The position numbers and the translations under genes were made by a program. A DNA stretch of 36,608 nucleotides from an uncultured Clostridium sp. (GTDB lineage: Bacteria; Bacillota; Clostridia; TANB77; CAG-508), in contig CATZPY010000013.1 of assembly GCA_958422985.1 (NCBI GenBank), positions 1 to 36,608 on the forward strand, read 5' to 3'. Shown here one piece after another: positions 32,924-36,608 of this stretch. The stretch's first letter is position 1; each line of letters opens with the position of its first letter. The notes under the pieces are model-generated. The model searched no databases. It had not been told where the DNA came from and saw only the letters and a list, made by a program, of their open reading frames with translations.

Positions 32924-33844
32924 CTATACTTTTAAATACCTACGCATAGAAATACAACTTCCTAACACACCTATTCCAATTCCTAATATTGTATAAACAA
33001 GCACAATTAGTCCAAACATATCTACAAATGTTAATAAATTTATACTCATTGCAGATACAACTTGTGACTCTAAAATTTGTCCTGCAATTAAATTGTAATT
33101 TATACCTAAAAGGATTATAGATATTGCTCCTGATATTATTCCAATTATTATACCTTCTACAATGAAAGGCCATCTTATAAAGCTATTTGTAGCTCCCACA
33201 TATTTCATTATAGATATTTCTTTTCTTCTTGCATGTACTGTAAGTTTTATTGTGTTTGATATTATAAATATTGAAATTACAATTAATATTGCAAGTATTA
33301 CTCCAGTTATTATTCTTATTCCCTTTGCCAAGTTAATTAGTGTAGTTACAGTTTCATCTTTACTTGTTATTTTCTTTATTACAAGTTCTGACTCAGATTT
33401 CCCTTCATTATATGAATCTATCTTTTTTATTACCTCTCCACTTTTTGTTAAATCTGTTAAAGTTACTACATAAGATGCTGGAAATATATTATTTTCTTCA
33501 TACCCAGATAAAAGATCTGCTCTATCTTTAAACTGACTTTTTAATTGATTAAGTGCATCTTCCTTAGACTTATATTCTACAGTATTTACTCCATCTATAT
33601 TTCTTATATAATCTTCTACTGCTTTTGTTTGGTCTTCTGAAATATCGTATAAAAATACTTCTATTCCTTGCTCGCTTTCTATTTGTTTCATTATACTGTT
33701 AATATTTTGGGTAATTACAAAGAAAACGCCAAATATTAACATTGTAAGACTCATAATTATTATTGATGCACTACTTGATTTTTTGTTTTTAAAAACATTT
33801 CTTATTCCTTCTCCTAATAGATAAGTTACAACATTATATCTCAC
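32924..33844 (-). CDS. ftsX: Cell division ABC transporter permease FtsX
   Basis: Membrane subunit of FtsEX, which transmits ATPase-driven motion to periplasmic or extracellular wall hydrolases rather than carrying a substrate. 306 residues: cytoplasmic start (YNVVTYLLGEGIRNVFKNKKSS), four membrane segments (about 23-43, 177-200, 222-248 and 272-298) and a large outside loop (about 45-170) for partner binding. The start is GTG, overlapping the ftsE stop in the sequence TTGTGA. A hydrolase gene follows directly. Confidence 0.94.
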   Translation of the reverse strand: MRYNVVTYLLGEGIRNVFKNKKSSSASIIIMSLTMLIFGVFFVITQNINSIMKQIESEQGIEVFLYDISEDQTKAVEDYIRNIDGVNTVEYKSKEDALNQLKSQFKDRADLLSGYEENNIFPASYVVTLTDLTKSGEVIKKIDSYNEGKSESELVIKKITSKDETVTTLINLAKGIRIITGVILAILIVISIFIISNTIKLTVHARRKEISIMKYVGATNSFIRWPFIVEGIIIGIISGAISIILLGINYNLIAGQILESQVVSAMSINLLTFVDMFGLIVLVYTILGIGIGVLGSCISMRRYLKV

Positions 33845-34521
33845 AATTCATACCCACCTTTTTCATCATCTTTTACTATAGAGCCTTTACGAATATGTAT
33901 AACTCTTTTGTTCATTTGGTCTACTATATCTTTTGCATGAGTAGCAACAACTACTGTTGTTCCTCTTAAGTTAATATCATTTAATAAAGTCATAATATCC
34001 CAAGCTGTATCTGGATCTAAATTTCCTGTAGGTTCATCTGCAATTAGCATTGAAGGGTTATTAACTAAAGCTCTAGCAAGTGCTACCCTTTGTTGCTCTC
34101 CTCCTGATAATTCATTTGGATACATTTTTGCTTTCGCACTTAAACCAACCAATGATAAAACCATTGGCACTTGTCTTCTAATATGTCTTGGTGTAGCTTT
34201 TACAATATACATAGCAAAAGCTACATTTTCATAAACAGTTTTATCTGGTAATAATCTAAAATCTTGGAAAACAACTCCCATACTTCTTCTTAAATATGGG
34301 ATTCTATTAGGTTTCAAAAATGTAGTATCTTTTCCATTTATTATTATATTTCCAGATGTAGGTTCTTCTTCTTTTAATATTAATTTAATTAGTGTTGACT
34401 TTCCTGAACCAGAAGCCCCTACAAGAAATGCAAAATCTCCTTTTTCTATAACGAAATTAGCATTTTTTACTGCTTCTGTTCCTGTATCATATCTTTTGCA
34501 AACATTTCTAAATTCTATCAT
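33841..34521 (-). CDS. ftsE: Cell division ATP-binding protein FtsE
   Basis: ABC-type ATPase of FtsEX. 226 residues with Walker A GASGSGKSTL, the signature LSGGEQQRVALARAL, Walker B LIADEPTGNLD and the H-loop VATHAKDIV. Family hallmark MGVVFQDFRLLPDKTVYENVAFA is present. AAGGAG precedes the ATG. First gene of ftsE-ftsX-M23-M23, with a promoter at 34569-34597. Confidence 0.97.
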   Translation of the reverse strand: MIEFRNVCKRYDTGTEAVKNANFVIEKGDFAFLVGASGSGKSTLIKLILKEEEPTSGNIIINGKDTTFLKPNRIPYLRRSMGVVFQDFRLLPDKTVYENVAFAMYIVKATPRHIRRQVPMVLSLVGLSAKAKMYPNELSGGEQQRVALARALVNNPSMLIADEPTGNLDPDTAWDIMTLLNDINLRGTTVVVATHAKDIVDQMNKRVIHIRKGSIVKDDEKGGYEL

Positions 34522-34568
34522 TTTAATTGCTCCTTAATTCGATATATTCTTATTTATATCTACAAAAT

Positions 34569-34597
34569 ATAATAACAATAAATAAGATTTATTGCAA
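34569..34597 (-). promoter_or_regulatory. Promoter of ftsEX-M23 cluster
   Basis: Minus strand: TTGCAA (34597-34592), 17-base spacer, TATTAT (34574-34569), ending about 48 bases before ftsE. No clear terminator was seen for the transketolase genes just upstream, so read-through is possible. Confidence 0.6.
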
Positions 34598-34604
34598 TAG
34601 GGTG

Positions 34605-35549
34605 TTAAAAATTTACATCAATTATTTTTTCTATAAATTCTGTTATTGAATCCTTATCAAGTTTAAAATATTTTAGTAAATCCTCTGCTTTTCCAGACTT
34701 ACCAAATTCATCTTTAATTCCCATTTTGTAAACTTTTTTTGGATAATTTTCTGCAAGAACTTCACATACTGCTGAGCCTAATCCACCTATTATACTATGG
34801 TCTTCTATTGTTATAATATTTTTAGTTTCCTTTGCAGATTTTATAATTATTTCTTTGTCTATAGGTTTTATTGTATGCATATCTATAACTCTTATATTTA
34901 TGCCTTTAGCTTTTAGTTTTTCCATTGCTTCTATTGCCTCTGGAACAACTACTCCTGTTGCTATTATTGTTGCATCTGTTCCATCTCCCAATTGTACTCC
35001 TTTACCTATTTCAAATTTTTCATTTTCATATATTTTAGGTGTAGCTAATCTACATAATCTCAAATATACTGGACCATTAAATTTGCTAATTTCGTTTATA
35101 GCCCATCTTGTTTGTGTGTCGTCTGAAGTGCACATTACTGTCATATTTGGTATAGTTCTCATTAATGATATATCTTCTAACATTTGGTGAGTAGCACCAT
35201 CTTCTCCTACTGTTATTCCTGCATGTGTTGCACAAATCTTAACATTTAATTTTGGATAACAAATACTATTTCTTATTTGGTCATAAGCTCTTCCTGCTGC
35301 AAACATGGCAAATGTACTAACAAATGGTATTTTCCCACAAGTAGCAAGTCCTGCTGCTGTTCCTATCATATTTTGTTCTGCTATTCCCATATCAAAAAAT
35401 CTACTTGGAAATTTTTTAGCGAAAATATTAGTTTTGGTTGCAGATGACAAATCTGCATCTAAAACAACAATTTGATCATTTTTTTCTCCTATATTGGCTA
35501 ATTCTTCTCCAAAACTTTGTCTTGTTGCCTTCTTGTCATTTTTATTCAT
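34605..35549 (-). CDS. Transketolase, C-terminal subunit
   Basis: Carries the pyrimidine-binding and C-terminal domains of transketolase, which exchanges two-carbon units in the pentose phosphate pathway. 314 residues: the conserved LDADLSSATKT start, DMGIAEQNMIGTAAGLATCGK (the Glu of the EQN motif activates the cofactor), HAGITVGEDGATHQ and IITIEDHSIIGGLGSAV. It overlaps the N-terminal subunit gene by 8 bases, so translation is coupled. Split transketolases are normal in many Clostridia and archaea. Confidence 0.95.
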   Translation of the reverse strand: MNKNDKKATRQSFGEELANIGEKNDQIVVLDADLSSATKTNIFAKKFPSRFFDMGIAEQNMIGTAAGLATCGKIPFVSTFAMFAAGRAYDQIRNSICYPKLNVKICATHAGITVGEDGATHQMLEDISLMRTIPNMTVMCTSDDTQTRWAINEISKFNGPVYLRLCRLATPKIYENEKFEIGKGVQLGDGTDATIIATGVVVPEAIEAMEKLKAKGINIRVIDMHTIKPIDKEIIIKSAKETKNIITIEDHSIIGGLGSAVCEVLAENYPKKVYKMGIKDEFGKSGKAEDLLKYFKLDKDSITEFIEKIIDVNF

Positions 35550-36363
35550 TTGATTCGCCTCCTAATTCTTTTATAGCTTTTTTATATTCTTCTTCATTTG
35601 GTGCTTTTCCATGCCAACTTGCATTATTTTCCATAAACGAACTTCCCTTTCCTTTTGTTGTTTTAGCAATTATTGCAGTAGGTTTTCCTTTTGTTACTTT
35701 AGCGATTTTTAAAGCTTCCTCTATTTCAGAAATATCATTTCCATTTATAGTAATTACTTTAAATCCAAAACTTTTAAATTTTTCATCTATTGGGTATGGA
35801 TTTATAACATCTTCTATTTTTCCATCAATTTGTAAATTATTATTATCTATAAACACACACAAATTGTCTAATTTATATTTTGAAGATGCCATTGCTGCTT
35901 CCCAAATTTGTCCTTCTTCTATCTCTCCATCTCCCAAAATTGCATATACTCTATAATCTTTATTATCTAACTTTCCTGCTATAGCCATTCCATTAGCTAC
36001 AGATAATCCTTGTCCTAAAGAACCTGTAGACATATCTACTCCTGGTATTTTTTTCATATCTGGATGACCTTGTAAATTTGAATTTATATTTCTAAATTTT
36101 TTTAATTCATCTTCTTTTAAAAAGCCTTTTATAGCTAATGTTGCATATAATGCAGGTGCACAGTGTCCTTTAGACAATACAAACCTATCTCTGTTTTCAT
36201 CTTTTGGTTTTAGTGGGTCTATATTCATTTCTTTAAAATATAATACTGCTAGTATATCTGCTATAGATAATGACCCACCTGGATGTCCAGATTGTGCATA
36301 ATACACTTCTTTTAATATATTTATTCTAATTTTATTTGATATATCTCTTAAATTATTTTCCAT
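35542..36363 (-). CDS. Transketolase, N-terminal subunit
   Basis: Carries the thiamine diphosphate (pyrophosphate-binding) domain. 273 residues with the family start RINILKEVYYAQSGHPGG, VLSKGHCAPALYATL, STGSLGQGLSVANGMA and the TPP motif GDGEIEEGQIWEAAM followed by NNNLQIDG. Forms the active enzyme with the C-terminal subunit downstream. AAGGG stands before the ATG. A hairpin at 36391-36425 separates it from the surface-protein gene. Confidence 0.96.
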   Translation of the reverse strand: MENNLRDISNKIRINILKEVYYAQSGHPGGSLSIADILAVLYFKEMNIDPLKPKDENRDRFVLSKGHCAPALYATLAIKGFLKEDELKKFRNINSNLQGHPDMKKIPGVDMSTGSLGQGLSVANGMAIAGKLDNKDYRVYAILGDGEIEEGQIWEAAMASSKYKLDNLCVFIDNNNLQIDGKIEDVINPYPIDEKFKSFGFKVITINGNDISEIEEALKIAKVTKGKPTAIIAKTTKGKGSSFMENNASWHGKAPNEEEYKKAIKELGGESNE

Positions 36364-36390
36364 AATATTTCCCTTCTTTATTTATAATAA

Positions 36391-36425
36391 ATGGGACAAT
36401 AAGTAATGTTATCTTATTGCCCCAT
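36391..36425 (-). terminator. Terminator-like hairpin after the surface-protein gene
   Basis: Thirteen-base stem (ATGGGACAATAAG with CTTATTGCCCCAT, one mismatch) about 7 bases after the stop; the trailing T run is short (TTTATT). Confidence 0.65.
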
Positions 36426-36431
36426 CTTTAG

Positions 36432-36608
36432 CTATTTAATTTTTATATCCCTATATCTTCTATAATTTATATAAGAAATAATAAATATTAAAATAACTAC
36501 TGGTAATACCCATCTTGCTATATCTGTTCCAGTTTTTGGCAATAATTTGTCTGCTAAATCTTTGTCTACTGTTCCGTTATAATAATATGATGTATTTCCG
36601 TTTGAGTT
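36432..36608 (-). CDS. C-terminus of a sortase-anchored surface protein (cut by window edge)
   Basis: The minus-strand frame enters at the right edge and ends at TAG (36434-36432), so only 58 residues are visible. They form a complete cell-wall sorting signal: an Asn/Tyr-rich stretch, the sortase motif LPKTG, a hydrophobic segment (about WVLPVVILIFIISYI) and a basic tail (NYRRYRDIKIK). The rest of the protein, and thus its role, lies outside the window. A sortase should be encoded elsewhere in the genome. Confidence 0.85.
   Translation of the reverse strand, partial: NSNGNTSYYYNGTVDKDLADKLLPKTGTDIARWVLPVVILIFIISYINYRRYRDIKIK

Noticed and set aside
1..36608. Mobile elements, prophage, CRISPR arrays or defence islands
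   Set aside because: No transposase, integrase, phage structural gene, cas gene, or regularly spaced repeat was found; terminal inverted repeats seen are all transcription terminators.

Overview
This window comes from a very AT-rich (roughly 27-30% GC) Gram-positive, spore-forming Clostridia-type bacterium. The pointers are a T-box leader in front of thrS, AGGAGG ribosome binding sites and near-consensus SigA promoters almost everywhere, an H-type small acid-soluble spore protein gene, a split two-gene transketolase, a C-terminal LPKTG sortase signal, and FtsEX linked to M23 hydrolases. The genetic code looks standard (TAA, TAG and TGA are all used as stops). I cannot name the species from sequence alone.

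Layout: about three quarters of the genes lie on the minus strand. From left to right: 5' part of rny (cut by the window edge); thrS with its T-box; a membrane glycosyltransferase; pnp and rpsO; an orphan 118-residue gene; an RluA-type pseudouridine synthase (plus); an orphan 325-residue gene; rnpB; an HD-type nucleotide hydrolase; a lipoprotein; a small conserved-looking plus-strand gene abutting dtd; the operon der-plsY-gpsA-dtd; rpmF; the operon lepA - N-formylglutamate-amidohydrolase-like - rlmB - 587-residue envelope protein; maf-mutS2 (plus); tlyA-recN; tRNA-Glu(CUC); a 70-residue membrane peptide; sspH; lemA plus a TPM-domain protein; the ftsE-ftsX-M23-M23 cell-wall cluster; the two-subunit transketolase; and the 3' end of a sortase-anchored surface protein.

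How the genes fit together: most of the window is core information processing (RNA decay by RNase Y and PNPase; tRNA charging and proofreading by ThrRS and Dtd; ribosome assembly and modification by Der, RlmB, RluA-type, TlyA, L32, S15, LepA; tRNA maturation by RNase P), DNA maintenance (RecN, MutS2, Maf) and phospholipid precursor synthesis (GpsA-PlsY). The right third is envelope-directed: FtsEX with two tandem secreted coiled-coil M23 peptidases, LemA/TPM, and an LPKTG protein.

The points most worth checking are: an apparent single-base frameshift in the Gly/Ser-rich tail of the TPM protein; the doubled FtsEX-linked M23 hydrolases; three unrecognised single-gene units (118, 325 and 70 residues) that are less AT-rich than their neighbours, each with its own promoter and terminator-like hairpin; two terminators in series after rnpB; and a possible N-formylglutamate amidohydrolase-like gene inside the lepA operon. 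I found no mobile element, CRISPR array, prophage or obvious defence system.
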